NCBI RefSeq assembly: GCF_024166365.1
Contig: NC_064822.1
Location: 149,550,823 to 149,614,822 of the forward strand
Direction: 5' to 3'
Source of the DNA: Elephas maximus indicus
Lineage: Eukaryota; Chordata; Mammalia; Proboscidea; Elephantidae
DNA: 64,000 nt
A program made the translations under genes and the position numbers. The notes below the pieces were generated by a model that saw only the letters and a list, made by a program, of their open reading frames with translations, was not told where the DNA came from and searched no databases. Of the stretch, positions 1 through 10,097 are shown in pieces. Position 1 is the first letter of the stretch; the number at the start of each line of letters is the position of its first letter.

Positions 1-442
1 CTTCTAATTCATTCCTAAGCTCTTTCTAATTTATATTCTTCCCACACCACTCTACTGAAACTGCTCTTTCCAAGGTCTCTAATGGCCTCCTTTAGATACT
101 TGGATACTTTTCAGGGTATTTTTTTTCACATATGTACTGGCATGGAGTTTGACACTGTTGTTTCTTCCTGCCTGAATGAAATACTCTTTTTCTTAGCTCC
201 TATTACATTACTTCTTTCTTAGTTTTTGTCTACTTATTTGGGCTGTCTCTATTTTTATTTCCTTCTGGCTCTTCTTAAGTGTTGATATTTTTCAAGATCT
301 ATCCTTAATTCTACTCTTAAAAAAATTTCTTATATTGTTGGGATAGTTCACCCATTTTCATAGCTTTATTTATATCCTTATAAGGTCCAGGTTAGCTCTT
401 TCCTATGAACTTCAGGAGTACGTGTTCAGGAGTATATATTCA
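1..442. other. unassigned pyrimidine-rich DNA
   Basis: No repeat family or gene was recognised. The plus strand is T/C-rich with short T runs, a composition often seen in antisense LINE-1 or old L2 DNA, but no diagnostic stretch could be matched. RTE-derived sequence begins near position 443. Confidence 0.3.
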
Positions 443-657
443 GACGACCAAAGAAAAACTGATGCATTTGAAATACAGTGTTGATGAAGATATTAAATAT
501 ACCATATACTGCTAGGAAAATGAACAAATCTGTTTTAGAAGAAGTACAGCCAGAATGTTCCTTGGAAGCAAGGATAGGGAGACTTCATCTCACTTACTTT
601 GAACATGTTATCAAGGGAGACCAGTTCCCAGGGAAGGAACTCATGCTTGGTAAAGTA
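443..657 (+). mobile_element. RTE LINE 3' end, first half (split by Tigger1)
   Basis: This is the 3'-terminal coding part of an RTE-type LINE. It matches the other copies in the window (40.05-40.26 kb, 62.07-62.25 kb), for example in the run translating to residues like MNKSVLEEVQPE and LTYFEHVI. It is the C-terminal tail of the reverse-transcriptase polyprotein. It stops at 'ggtaaagta', exactly where the other copies read on into 'gagggtcagc', because Tigger1 sits in between. The rest resumes at 3038. The copy is 5'-truncated, as is usual for target-primed integration. Confidence 0.85.
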
Positions 658-3037
658 CAGGCATACTTTGAGGATATTGTGGGTTTGCTTCCAGAACACT
701 GTAATAAAGCAAACATTATAATAAAGTGAGTCACACAAATTTTTTTGATTCCCCATGCATAGAAAAGTTGTGTTTACATTATACTGTAGTCTATTAAGTG
801 TGCAATAGCAGTAGATCTAAAATATATATATATATATACATACCTTAATAAAAAATACTTTATTGCTAAAAATGCTAACCATCAGCTTACCTTCAGTGAG
901 TCATAATCTTTTTGCTGGTGGAGGGTCTTGTATCAGTGTTGATAGCTGCTGACTGATCAGGATGGTGGTTCTTGAAGATTGACTGGGGTGGTTGTAGCAA
1001 TTTCTTAAAATAAGAAAACAATGCAGTTTCCCACATTGATTGACTCTTCCTTTCATGAAAGATTTCTCTGTAGCATGTGATACTGTTTGATATCATTTTA
1101 CCCACGTAGAAAGTCTTTCAAAATTGGAGTCAACCCTGCCAAACCCTGCCGCTGCTTTATCATCTAAGTTTATGTAACATTCTAAATCATCTGTTGTCCT
1201 TTCAACATGTTCACAGTATTTTTCAACAGGAGTAGTTTCCATCTCAAAAAACCACTTTCTTTGCTCATCCATAAGAAGCTTCTCCTCATCCATTACAATT
1301 TTACCATGAGATTGCAGCAATTCAGTCCCATCTTCAGGCTCTACTTCTAATTCTAGTTCTCTTGGTATTCTCACCACATTTGCAGTTACATCCTCCATTG
1401 AAGTCTTAAACCCCTGAAAGTCATCCATGAGGGTTGGAATAACTCCTTCCAAACTACTGTTAATGTTGACATTTTGACCTCCTCCCATGAATCCCAAATG
1501 TTCTTATCGAAATCTGAAATGGTGAATCCTTTCCAGAAGGTTTTCAATTTCCTTTGCCCAGATCCATCAGAGGAATCAGTATCTATGGCAGCTATAGACT
1601 TATGAAATGTATTTCTTAAATAGTAAGACTTGAAAGTCAAAATTACTCCTTGATCCATGGGCTACAGAATGGATATTGTGTTAGCAGGCATAAAAACAAC
1701 ATTAATCTCCTTGTAAATCTCCATCAGAGCCCTTGGGTGACCATGTATATTGTCAGTGAGCAGTAATATTTTGAAATAAATCTTTTCTTCTGAGCAGGCG
1801 GTCTCAACAATGGGCCTAAAATATTCAGTAAGCCGTGCTGTAAACAGATAGGCTGTCATCCAGGCTTTTTTGTTCCATTTATAGAGCACAGGCAGAGTAG
1901 ATTTAGCATAATTCTTAAGGACCGTTGGATTTTGGCATGGTATGAGAGCACTGGCTTCAACTTAAAGTCACTAACAAGAGAGTCATCCTGTCCTTTAAAG
2001 CTTTGAAGCCAGGCGTTGACTTTCCCTCTCTAGCTATGAAAGTCCTAGATGACATCTTCCAGTACGAGTCTGTTTTGTCTGCACTGAAAATCTGTTGTTT
2101 AGTGCAGCCGCCCTCATCAATTATCTCAGCTAGATCTTCTGGGTAACTTGCTGCAGCTTCTACATTAGCACTTACTGCTACATCTTGCACTTTTATGGAC
2201 GGCTTCTTTCCTTAAACCTCATGAACCAACCTCTGCTAGTTCAAAGTTTTCTTCTGCCATTTCCTTATCTCTCTCAGACTTCATAGAATTAAAGAGAGTT
2301 AGGGCCTTGCTCTGGATTAGGTTTTGGCTTAAGGGAATATTGTGGCTGGTTTGATCTTTATCCAGGCCAAAGAAACTTTTTCCATATTAGCAAAAAGGCT
2401 GTGTTTCTTTATCATTTGTGTGTTCACTGAAGCAACAATCTTCATTTCCTTCAAGAACTTTTCCTTTTCATCCACAGCTTAGCTAACCATTTGGTGCAAG
2501 AGGCCTACTTTTGGCCTGTCTCAGTTTTAGACATGCCCTCCTCACTACGCTTAATCATTTCTAGCTTTTGATTTAAAGTGAGAGATGGCAATTCTTCCTT
2601 GCACTTGGACACTTAAGGGCTATTGTAGGGTTATTAATTTTAATTTGTCATGTCTCAGGAAATACGGAAGACCAAGGAAAGGGAGAGAGATGGGGGAATG
2701 TCTGGTCGATGGAGTAGTGAGAACACATACAACCTTCACCAGTTACATTTGCTGTCTAATATAGGCAGAGTTTGTGGTGCTCCAAAACAATTACAATAGT
2801 AGCATCAAAGATCACTGATCACAGATCACCATAATAGATACAACAATAATGAAAAAGTTTGCAATATTGTATTACCAAAATGTGGCACAGACACAAAGTG
2901 AGCACATGCTGTTGGAAACATGGCACCGATAGAATTGCTCGACGCAGAGTTGCCACTAACCTTCAATTAAAAAAAAAAAAAAAAGCAGTATCTGCAAAGC
3001 ACAATAAAGTGAAGCTCAATAAAACAAGGTACGCGTG
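658..3037 (-). mobile_element. Tigger1 DNA transposon, near full length
   Basis: This pogo-superfamily element is coded on the minus strand. Both terminal inverted repeats are visible: 'caggcatac' begins at 658, and the complementary end, close to 'gaggtatgcctg', finishes at 3037 as 'aaggtacgcgtg'. It is flanked by TA on both sides (656-657 and 3038-3039). The 2380-bp length is close to the roughly 2.4 kb I recall for complete Tigger1. Subterminal 'ataaagtgagtcacac' and 'caataaagtgaagc' blocks also match. It interrupts an RTE copy whose two halves rejoin cleanly when Tigger1 and one TA are removed. Confidence 0.93.
875..2623 (-). pseudogene. Tigger1 transposase (TIGD1-like), degraded
   Basis: This is the remnant of the Tigger1 DDD transposase, which in life has an N-terminal CENP-B/pogo helix-turn-helix and a DDE-1 catalytic core. 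On the minus strand the frame runs from about 2623, where the expected ATG has become ATA, to a stop at 875-877. It is broken into at least five segments (1957-2190, 1662-1889, 1386-1658, 1093-1497, 893-1105) by frameshifts and stops. All three catalytic aspartates are still encoded: in FSADKTD (codon 2077-2079), LLTDNIHGH (1752-1754) and MDQGVI (1653-1655). The Glu usually following the first Asp is Lys here. The C-terminal part retains YFKKL. It cannot make an active protein, and it is a transposon remnant, not the host TIGD1 gene. Confidence 0.9.
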
Positions 3038-3240
3038 TAGACAGTCAGCTAAAAAGAAGACCTTGAACAAGATGGATTGACGCAGTGGCTGCAACAATTG
3101 GATCAAGTGTAGCAACGATTGTGAGGATGACACAGGACCTGGCAGCGTTTTGTTCTGTTGTGCATACGGTCCCTATGAGTCAGCACTGATTGGTATGAGC
3201 TGGAACTGACTCAACGGAACCTACCAATGACAACATATAG
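3038..3240 (+). mobile_element. RTE LINE 3' end, second half
   Basis: This continues the RTE copy that stops at 657. Reading 'ggtaaagta' straight into 'gacagtcagc' restores the sequence seen in uninterrupted copies, followed by the 'agatggattgacgcagtgg' block and the 3' UTR. The tail corresponds to the RTE end 'ctatgagt...cgactc...cacctaacaaca', here diverged to 'aacctaccaatgacaaca'. There is no poly(A), as expected for RTE elements. Confidence 0.85.
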
Positions 3241-4020
3241 TCAGTGCTGATAAATATTCTTTCGACTCTACTTGCTACTTCACTTCATCCCCATTGAATG
3301 ATCTCTGTTCAGGCCACATCATCTCTTTCCTCAATAACTTTTAATGTTCACTTGATTAAAATCTCAGCTCTAAAATTGTCTACCTCCATTCTATCGGCAA
3401 AGAACCAAATGGATTTTTCCCCTCAAATATTAATAAATATATATCTGTCTTTTTTAATAAAATTAAAACTTTCTAGTAACTTCCTCCATACGGGTTACAA
3501 GCCAAACTTCATACTATGGCTTTACAAGTATAATTTTATAATGTTTCCTCTCCTTCGCACTAACTTCTCTAGCTCTTCTCTCCCTCCCTCCCAGTCTCTG
3601 TCACTAAACTCTATTCTGTTGTCATTCTGAAATTTTTTTTTGCAGATTGATCCATATGAACTCTTTCTTATCTTCCAGTGTTTGTGAATGCTATTCTTAA
3701 TACCACATCATATCATTTTACTTTGTTAACTTCTACTCTTTTTTTTTTTTTTTAGATCTCAGCTTAGAAAATATTGCTCCAGAAAACCTCCCCTAAACTT
3801 TTAGACTAAGTTAAGCACCTTATGGTAAATCTCACAATATAAGTTAAGCACCTTACTGTAAATCTCACAGTACTTTTTACTTACTCCTATATAAGTACTT
3901 GCCTCCCTGTATAAAGAGCGACTTTGGGAAGCCAGTGCTGGACCTTATTTATTGTTATTATCCTTACAATAAGGATAATAGCACAGTGACTGGAATAAAG
4001 TTTCTATTAAATAAACATGT
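3241..4020 (+). mobile_element. LINE-2 3' end
   Basis: The 3' half (about 3750-4020) follows the L2 3' UTR order: 'gatctcagcttag', a block like 'ccagaaaacctcccct', and a final 'taaagtttctattaaataaa'. The first 400 bp are only weakly similar. A 25-bp region at 3956-3980 reads as a short palindrome ('tattatcctta' with its complement). L2 is an ancient CR1-clade LINE, so low similarity is expected. Confidence 0.55.
3808..3872. repeat. diverged tandem duplication, ~32-bp unit
   Basis: The segment beginning 'gttaagcacctta' and running through 'gtaaatctcaca' appears twice in succession with a few substitutions, inside the L2 tail. The mismatches suggest an old replication-slippage event. Confidence 0.75.
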
Positions 4021-4061
4021 GTAGTATCATAAGTTAACATATGTATATTTTTTTGCATGTA

Positions 4062-4100
4062 TGTATATATATATATATAGATTGATAGATATATGTATAC
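4062..4100. repeat. AT-rich microsatellite
   Basis: A (TA)n/(TATG)n tract runs on from 'gcatgtatgtatat' into '(ta)n' and a degraded 'gatagatatatg' end. Confidence 0.85.
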
Positions 4101-4104
4101 AAAA

Positions 4105-4230
4105 TGGTGATAATAAGTCATTTGCAACTCTTAGGATTGTTGTGGGGTTAAAGGATAAAAATGCCTGTAAAATGTTCAGCTCAGTGTCCAGCACATTCTA
4201 AATACGCTCTATATTGTAATTATAATTATA
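4105..4230 (+). mobile_element. MIR SINE fragment
   Basis: The order of motifs matches the MIR core and tail: 'ggtgataataa', 'ggattgttgtggggtta', 'tgtaaaatgttcagc' and 'cagtgtccagcaca'. The tRNA-derived head is missing. Confidence 0.6.
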
Positions 4231-5510
4231 TATATACCCCCACCAGAAAAAAAAAAAAAAAAGAGAGACAAGGCTATGTAATAGAAAATCAGCATACACT
4301 TTTGTATTAATACTACATTATGTCACAGTTCTGGATTAAAATCTAACTTGTTTTTACATCAGACTTAATGGTCTAACTATGACCATTCAAACTGTGACTA
4401 TATATATGTGCTACTGACATAACAGACTAACATGCTTCGTAAATCTCTGGAAAGAGGAATGGGGTTACAATTATCCTGATCTAGTAATGGAGAAGGAGAA
4501 ACAGATGTTGATGAGGTCAGCCTACTTTACACCACTATTAAGAAGGCAGGGTCAACCACCATGACCAATACAAAACCAAAGGCCAAGAAAGTTGCCATAG
4601 TTAAGATTCTAGAATCAGCGGTACATCCAGGGTTCTTCTTTATTAGGCAAATGTATGAATATTGTGAATGGCAACAGGGAGTCAGGTAGGTCTCACATGG
4701 TTAGTTAAAGCGGTTTAATTTCAAGCCAATTTACTGATTAAATTATACAGGGACTATATCCAGTTCAACTTGAAGGGATATAAAAGTTGATTACTAGAGA
4801 AAAGAGGAGTGTGCTGTTTAATATGAGCAAAAATATTCTGCAGCTATGTGTCTAAGAAGCAGATTTGTTCACTGTAGTTATCCTGATAAATAGTGAATAG
4901 AGATGGTTTCAAAAAACTCAGCTACATTTATACATGTGGAAAAGGCTTTCTCATGAACAAGGTAAATATTTCATGTATCCTGTTAGCCAAGTTTTTAAAT
5001 AGATACCTATAAATATAGATATAGATGATCTAGATATAGACATATATAAGTGTTTAGTTTTTATATACAAATACATACATATATATGCATATATATATAT
5101 TTATTCAGAAAGAGCAAGTAGAAAGAATATGGATATATAGTCTAATATAAACATTATATGGATTTAGAGAAAACACACACACAAATGAACAACAGAAAAA
5201 TTATCTAGTTAATAAAACATTGTAGATAAAACTTCTGGAGACAGATAACCAACTTCTAGTGTATTTGTTTCCAAGCCCTATCACTCAGTAGCAATGTGAC
5301 CTTCCTAACTGGAAAGATAGTATTTTATATAAAGCTACATATTAAGGGAAAAACTAGTCTTACTTTAATTTTTTTGAGGCTCATAGTCTATTTATAATAA
5401 AATAAAAGGTCAAGAAAACACAAATCAAAAGATATGGCATTAGGGAAGATGGAAAACAAAAGCTCTAAAAGAACACAGGAAAAAGTGAAATTGTAAAATT
5501 AGCAGTAACT
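4231..5510. other. unassigned AT-rich DNA with microsatellites
   Basis: No gene or family was recognised. It contains an A run with 'gagaga' at 4243-4267 and TA/CATA-rich tracts around 5030-5100. A 34-bp stretch at about 4517-4550 ('cctactttacaccactatta...') recurs with few changes at 5634-5667, so both may belong to one unrecognised repeat. Confidence 0.35.
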
Positions 5511-5594
5511 ATTAATCCTTTTTTTTTTTTTTATTAATCCATAGGTAGTAATATTTTACATTCTTTTTTTTTTTTTTAGTAATATTTTACATTC
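5511..5594. repeat. two poly-T tracts each flanked by direct repeats
   Basis: 'attaatcc' at 5511-5518 is followed by 14 T and then by 'attaatcc' again at 5533-5540. Immediately after, 'tagtaatattttacattc' (5546-5563) is followed by 13 T and repeats exactly at 5577-5594. Homopolymers between perfect 8- and 18-bp direct repeats look like target-site duplications around insertions that kept only a poly(A) tail (minus orientation). Local duplication or an assembly artefact are the alternatives. Confidence 0.8.
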
Positions 5595-5707
5595 CTGTAG
5601 ACCATGGAATTTGTCTTTTCTATATTTTATAAGGCCAGACTACTTTACACCATTACTAAGAAGGCATTGAGGTGGTTCTTTATAATGTTTTATCCAAAGA
5701 CCCTAAA

Positions 5708-5766
5708 GAAAGAAAGAGAGGGAGGGAGGGAGGGAGGAAGGAAAGAAGGAGGGAAGGAAGGAAAAA
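5708..5766. repeat. purine-rich (GGGA/GGAA)n simple repeat
   Basis: Imperfect GAAA, GGGA and GGAA units abut the tail side of the following minus-strand AfroSINE. Confidence 0.9.
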
Positions 5767-5888
5767 CCTGTTGCCATCAAGTCAATTCTTACTCATAGCT
5801 ACACTATAGGACAGAGTAAAACTGTCCCACAGAGTTTTCAAAGTTTTAAATCTTTACAGTATCAGACTGCCACATCTTTCTAGAGCTC
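5765..5888 (-). mobile_element. AfroSINE, long subfamily, truncated
   Basis: The antisense tail 'cctgttgccatcaagtc' is followed by 'ataggacagagtaaaactg' and the extra module 'aaatctttacagtatcag', found also at 35.6 and 62.7 kb. The tRNA-like head is absent. Confidence 0.85.
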
Positions 5889-6389
5889 TAGAAAAGTATC
5901 ATGCTGCATGTGGTAGTCTTAAATGAGGATAATCTCAGCAAACAAGGAAGCATATATTAGATAGGATGCATTCTTTGAAGAAACGATCGTGAAAATATAA
6001 ACATGAGACTTTTAGTTTCCAGTCTGACATGTTAAAGAGCCTGGAAGTTGTCACTCCTATCCTGATAACAACAAAGAAATAAAGCTGAAAAATGGAAAAC
6101 AACAATCATCTTAGATCCATCAGAAAATTGAGGTCACAAGACAAAGTGCCATCCTGAAAACTGGAGGGTCAGGTAGATACAGAGAATCACAACTAACTGG
6201 GAGCAGAAACTACCACAGGAGCCAGCATCAGGTAGATACACTTGAAGAGTAATTGACTAATTGCTAGAGGCTGAACATGGGTTAGCTTGAGAGATTAAAT
6301 ACTCTTGGAAGCACTTTCTCTGTCAAGGCTCAGGGATTGTGAGGGAACACCAGCTGCTCTAAACGACTTCAAACTTGTCCTGATCGAGA

Positions 6390-6766
6390 CAGGTCACATA
6401 CCAGGTATACAGGTCGGGGCTCTGTCACTTACAAGTGGCAGAAACCTGACTCAAACTAGCTTCAGCAGAAAGAGAATTTATTGGCTCAGATAACTGGGAA
6501 AGATCCTGGGCTAGCTGAGGTTTGGAAGAAGAGCTGAAGAATCTAGGGCCTCAGAAACTGGAACCTTGGACTCACTGCCAGTAGGACTCTTCCTGCTCTC
6601 AGTTCTCTGCAGTTGATCTCTGCTTTTCTTTGGATGTTCATCTTAGTCTCTCTTACTGAAGACAAGTTTTCACAACCTTTTTTATTCCCCCAGCAGCCCA
6701 AGAGTCACATCGTCTCAGCTTAACAATGCCAACCAAAAGAGATCCTTGTAGCACTTCCACAGTGTC
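6390..6766 (+). repeat. interspersed-repeat-like segment, class not settled
   Basis: The stretch containing 'agagaatttattggctcag', followed by 'aactgggaaagatcctggg', resembles a dispersed mammalian repeat I have seen but cannot name securely. It interrupts L1 5' UTR-like DNA. Confidence 0.35.
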
Positions 6767-6767
6767 T

Positions 6768-6941
6768 TAGTTATCTAGCACTGTTATAACAGAAATATCA
6801 CAAATGGATGGCTTTAAAAATCAGAAATTTATTCTCTCAGAATTTAGGAGGCAAGAAGTCTAAATTCAGTGTGCTAGCTCTAGGAAAAGGCTTTCTTTCT
6901 GTAGGTTCTGGGGGAAGGTCCTTGTCATCAATCTCCCCTTG
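6768..6941 (+). mobile_element. MaLR-type LTR fragment
   Basis: The start 'cttagttatctagcactg', then 'ataacagaaatatcac' and 'ggctttaaaaatcagaaa', follows the 5' end of ERVL-MaLR LTRs (MLT/MST group). Only the first part is present, and it passes directly into another LTR fragment. Subfamily not determined. Confidence 0.5.
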
Positions 6942-7316
6942 GTGCGGTGCTATTGATTACTGATTGATACTTTTGTGTGGCCTTTCTAGCCATGGTCTTG
7001 TAACTCTCATGTGATTGGGCGGGACTGTGTGATAGGGTAATCCAAGGGGATTGGCCAATTTTGCCTTAAAAGAGAGCCAATTTCAGAGCAGAGAGGAGGA
7101 GCCCACTGCCACCAAGGAAGGGAAACCCAGCAGGAGATACCCTTAGGCAGGAGACAGCATGGTGGGCTTCCTGGCCCACAGAGAGAGAAAGCTGAGTGCC
7201 TTTTGGCAGAGACTGAGGGCTATGGAGAGGCTACCCTGATGGAAGAACTGTATTCTTAGTATTCTTCAGCCTGAACTATAACTGTTACTTCCCTAAAAAA
7301 ACCCATAATTGGCGGG
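6942..7316 (+). mobile_element. ERVL-like LTR fragment (same family as 44.65-45.55 kb)
   Basis: It aligns in order with the LTR at 44.65-45.55 kb: 'gactgtgtgatagggta' against 'gactatgaaaatggggtg', then the shared 'ggggattgg', and near the end 'agaactgtattct' followed by 'ctgttacttccctaa'. It lacks about half of the other copy and has lost the polyadenylation motif region. It is an ancient, non-coding retroviral LTR. Confidence 0.65.
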
Positions 7317-7555
7317 GGGGACAACTCTTAGAAGCCCAGCCTTAGTGGGACTCCTCCCACCCCCAACTTTAATGGATTTTACCTACGGGAACCTGACCAG
7401 GTTCTCACTGTGAGGATCAGAGAAAAATCCACTCATTCCGCCAGTGGGAAGAGGAGGAAAGTCATAATTTTGAAATACACCTTAGCAATAGACAACCCTC
7501 AAGAGGGAATTTTACCACAGTTTGGATGGCCCAGGAAAAGTAGCCCTTCCTTCTC

Positions 7556-7620
7556 TTGTGCATGTGGTTACCATATAACAGGGGCCAACTCCACAGCAGC
7601 TAAGTCAACAACAACTAACC
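7556..7620 (+). mobile_element. possible RTE/AfroSINE 3'-tail fragment
   Basis: 'gtgcatgtggttaccatat' followed by 'caactccacagcagctaa' and 'caacaacaac' resembles the RTE end ('gtacatagggtcgctat...cacctaacaacaac') but with many changes. Low certainty. Confidence 0.35.
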
Positions 7621-8005
7621 TTTTACCAGAGCCTAACCAATGAAGGAAGTAAGCAAAACAAAAATACTGCAAGTGAAATTAAGGCCATCCTTAATGGGTT
7701 CATATGTAAATTAGACACAACCCAGAAAAGTCAGTAGCTTGAATATATGTCAATAGAAGCTTGTCAAATGGAAAACCAAAGAGGAAAAAATGGAACAGGA
7801 TATCTAGGAACTGTGGGACAATTACAAAGACAAAAATATATATGTAACAGCAGTACTAAAAGGAAAAGGGAGAAAGGCATTGAAGAAATCTTTCAAGTAA
7901 TAAAGGCTGAGAATCATTCAAAATTAATGCCAGGCACTAAATAATAGATCTAGGAACACCTGAGAATACCAGCCAGGACAAATAGCAAGAGACCTAGGCA
8001 TATTA

Positions 8006-8189
8006 CAGTGAAACCTATGAGAGCTGGAATTCAAAGAGACTGCCTTGATTCTGCCAGTTCCTGCAAGATTTCTGCCTTTGATAGGGTACAGTCTTATCAA
8101 TTTTCTCTCTCTATCAGTGGAAAATATTTTAGTTTTCCTTCACTGACATGTTCTGCTTACACAGGTTCCAGTTTTTGCAGGTTTTACTG
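8006..8189 (-). mobile_element. TA-flanked MITE (CAGTRAAACC family), copy 1
   Basis: This 184-bp element has terminal inverted repeats: 'cagtgaaacctatgagagc' at the left, and a right end whose complement starts 'cagtaaaacctgcaaaaac'. It is flanked by TA at 8004-8005 and 8190-8191. It sits inside L1 ORF1. Its reverse complement aligns over about 120 bp with 56770-56890, so this is a real family. TA duplication plus a 5' CAGT terminus suggests the pogo/Tigger group. It has no coding capacity. Confidence 0.8.
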
Positions 8190-9674
8190 TATATTAAAAC
8201 TGCAGGAAAACAAAGACAAAGAGAACATTTTAAAAGAAGCCTGAGAGGGAAAAAACACTTTATCTATAGAGGAACAGGGACAAGAATTGCATTGGATTTA
8301 TTTTCAAAAACCGTGCAAAAAGAAGAGAATGGAATGAAATATTTAAAGTGTTAAAAAAAATTAAAAAGGCTAGATAACAAAATTATATTTCAAATGTGAA
8401 GGAGAAATAAAAATTTCATAAGACAAACAAAAGTTGAGGGAATTTGTCACCAGTGGGACTACCTTGCAAGAAATATTAAAAGAAGTGCTTAAGAGAGAAG
8501 GGAAATTATATAGGTTGAAAGCTGAGATCTACATAAGGAAAGGAACAGTATTAGAGAATAAAGGTAAAATAAATAAATTAAGGTAAGATAAATTATTTTA
8601 TTTTTCTTACCTTTAATTATTCTAACATTTGTTCAAATAGTAAGAGCAACAATATATTGGATGCCTGCAGCTTATGGATAAAGGAAAAGTTTATGGCAAC
8701 AATGTTATAAGGGATGGGAGAGAGGAATTAAGAATACTCTGTTATGACATAACCAGACTATCCGTGAAGCAGTCCAGTGGTACTTGACAGTAGAGTTAGA
8801 TTAGTTTTAGATGTATATTGCAAACTCTAGTAATCACACACACAAAAAAATAGATTAAAGTATAATTTATATTCTAAATAAAGAGAAAAAGTAGAAATAT
8901 ATAAAATGCTCAATTGAAAGCAAAGTAGAAACAAAGGGACAATGAATTGAAACCAGCTACAAATATGGTAGCTATTCCTCCAATTACATAAATAACCATG
9001 TCACATGTGAATAGTCTAAATATATCAATTAAGAGACAAAGACTATCAGAGGGTACTTAAAAAACAACAACAACAACAAAAAAAAAAAACAAGATTCAAC
9101 CATAAGCTGTCTACAAGAAATTTGTTTTGATCATAGACACAGAGAAAGTTAAAGCGATGGAGAAAGGCATATCATAACAATTAAAAAAAAAAAACTATAT
9201 CAATTTCAGACAAAGCAAATATTAGAGTAAGTAAAATGATTAGAGAGTGAGAAATAATTACATAATAATAAAGGGGTCAATTCTCTAAGAAGACATATTG
9301 ATGCTGAATGTGTTTGAACATAAAAACAGAGCCTCAAAATACTAGAAAAATTCACAAATATATTTGGAGGTGTCAGTACCTTTCTGTCAGTAATTGGCAC
9401 ATCAAGCAAGCAGAAAACCAGCAATCACATAGTTGAACTAAATAGCATCATCAATCAACTGGATCTAATTGACATTTAGAAGATACTTCATCCAACAGCA
9501 GCATGATACACATTCTTCTCAAGCTCACATGGAACATTAATCAAGATAGACCACATCCTGGACTATAAAACTCATCTTAACAACTTTAAAACAGTAAAAA
9601 TCAGACAAAGTGTGCTCTCAGACCACTATGGGATTAAACTAAAAATCACTTACAGAAAGATAGCTGAAATATTT

Positions 9675-10042
9675 AGTTTCTGATACCATGGTGGCTTGTG
9701 TGTTGCTGTGATACTATACGGCTATGTCACTGGTATTTCAATAGCAGGAGGGTTACCAAGGGTAGACCATTTCAGTGGAGCTTCCAGGCTAAGACAGACT
9801 GGAAGAAAGGCCTGACCATCTACTTTTGAAAATTAGCGAGTAAATATCCTATGGATCACAATAGAATATTGACTGGTACAATGCTGGAAGATGAGCCCTC
9901 CAGGTTGACAGTGGCTACAACAACGAATCCCTTCATCGCAAGGATCATGAAGATGGCACAGGACCAGGTAATGTTTTCTTCCATTGTACATGTGGTCACC
10001 GTAAGGTGAAGCCCTCTTCATGGCAACAACAACAAACAACAT
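9675..10042 (+). mobile_element. internally deleted, SINE-like RTE derivative, copy 1
   Basis: The first 230 bp match the 5' end of the RTE at 37.26 kb (for example 'gagcttccaggctaa'). The sequence then jumps directly to the RTE 3' end ('gaagatggcacaggaccagg'... 'caacaacaac'). No coding sequence remains. 'atattt' flanks both sides (9669-9674 and 10043-10048), and the interrupted L1 ORF2 resumes right after. The antisense copy at 28.65 kb has the same 5'-to-3' fusion, so it is a non-autonomous family, not a one-off deletion. Confidence 0.8.
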
Positions 10043-10097
10043 ATATTTAAATAACACATGGGTCAAACAAGATGTCTCAAGATAAACTAGAAAAATA

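Noticed and set aside
875..2623. Functional TIGD1-like gene
   Set aside because: The start codon is lost, there are several frameshifts and stops, and the frame lies between Tigger1 terminal repeats with TA flanks.
3945..4127. Repetitive Tyr/Ile frame
   Set aside because: It is a translation of the TA-rich microsatellite and MIR/L2 tails.
6770..7316. Intact endogenous retrovirus
   Set aside because: Only LTR fragments of two different types abut here. No internal genes lie between them, and they interrupt L1 sequence.
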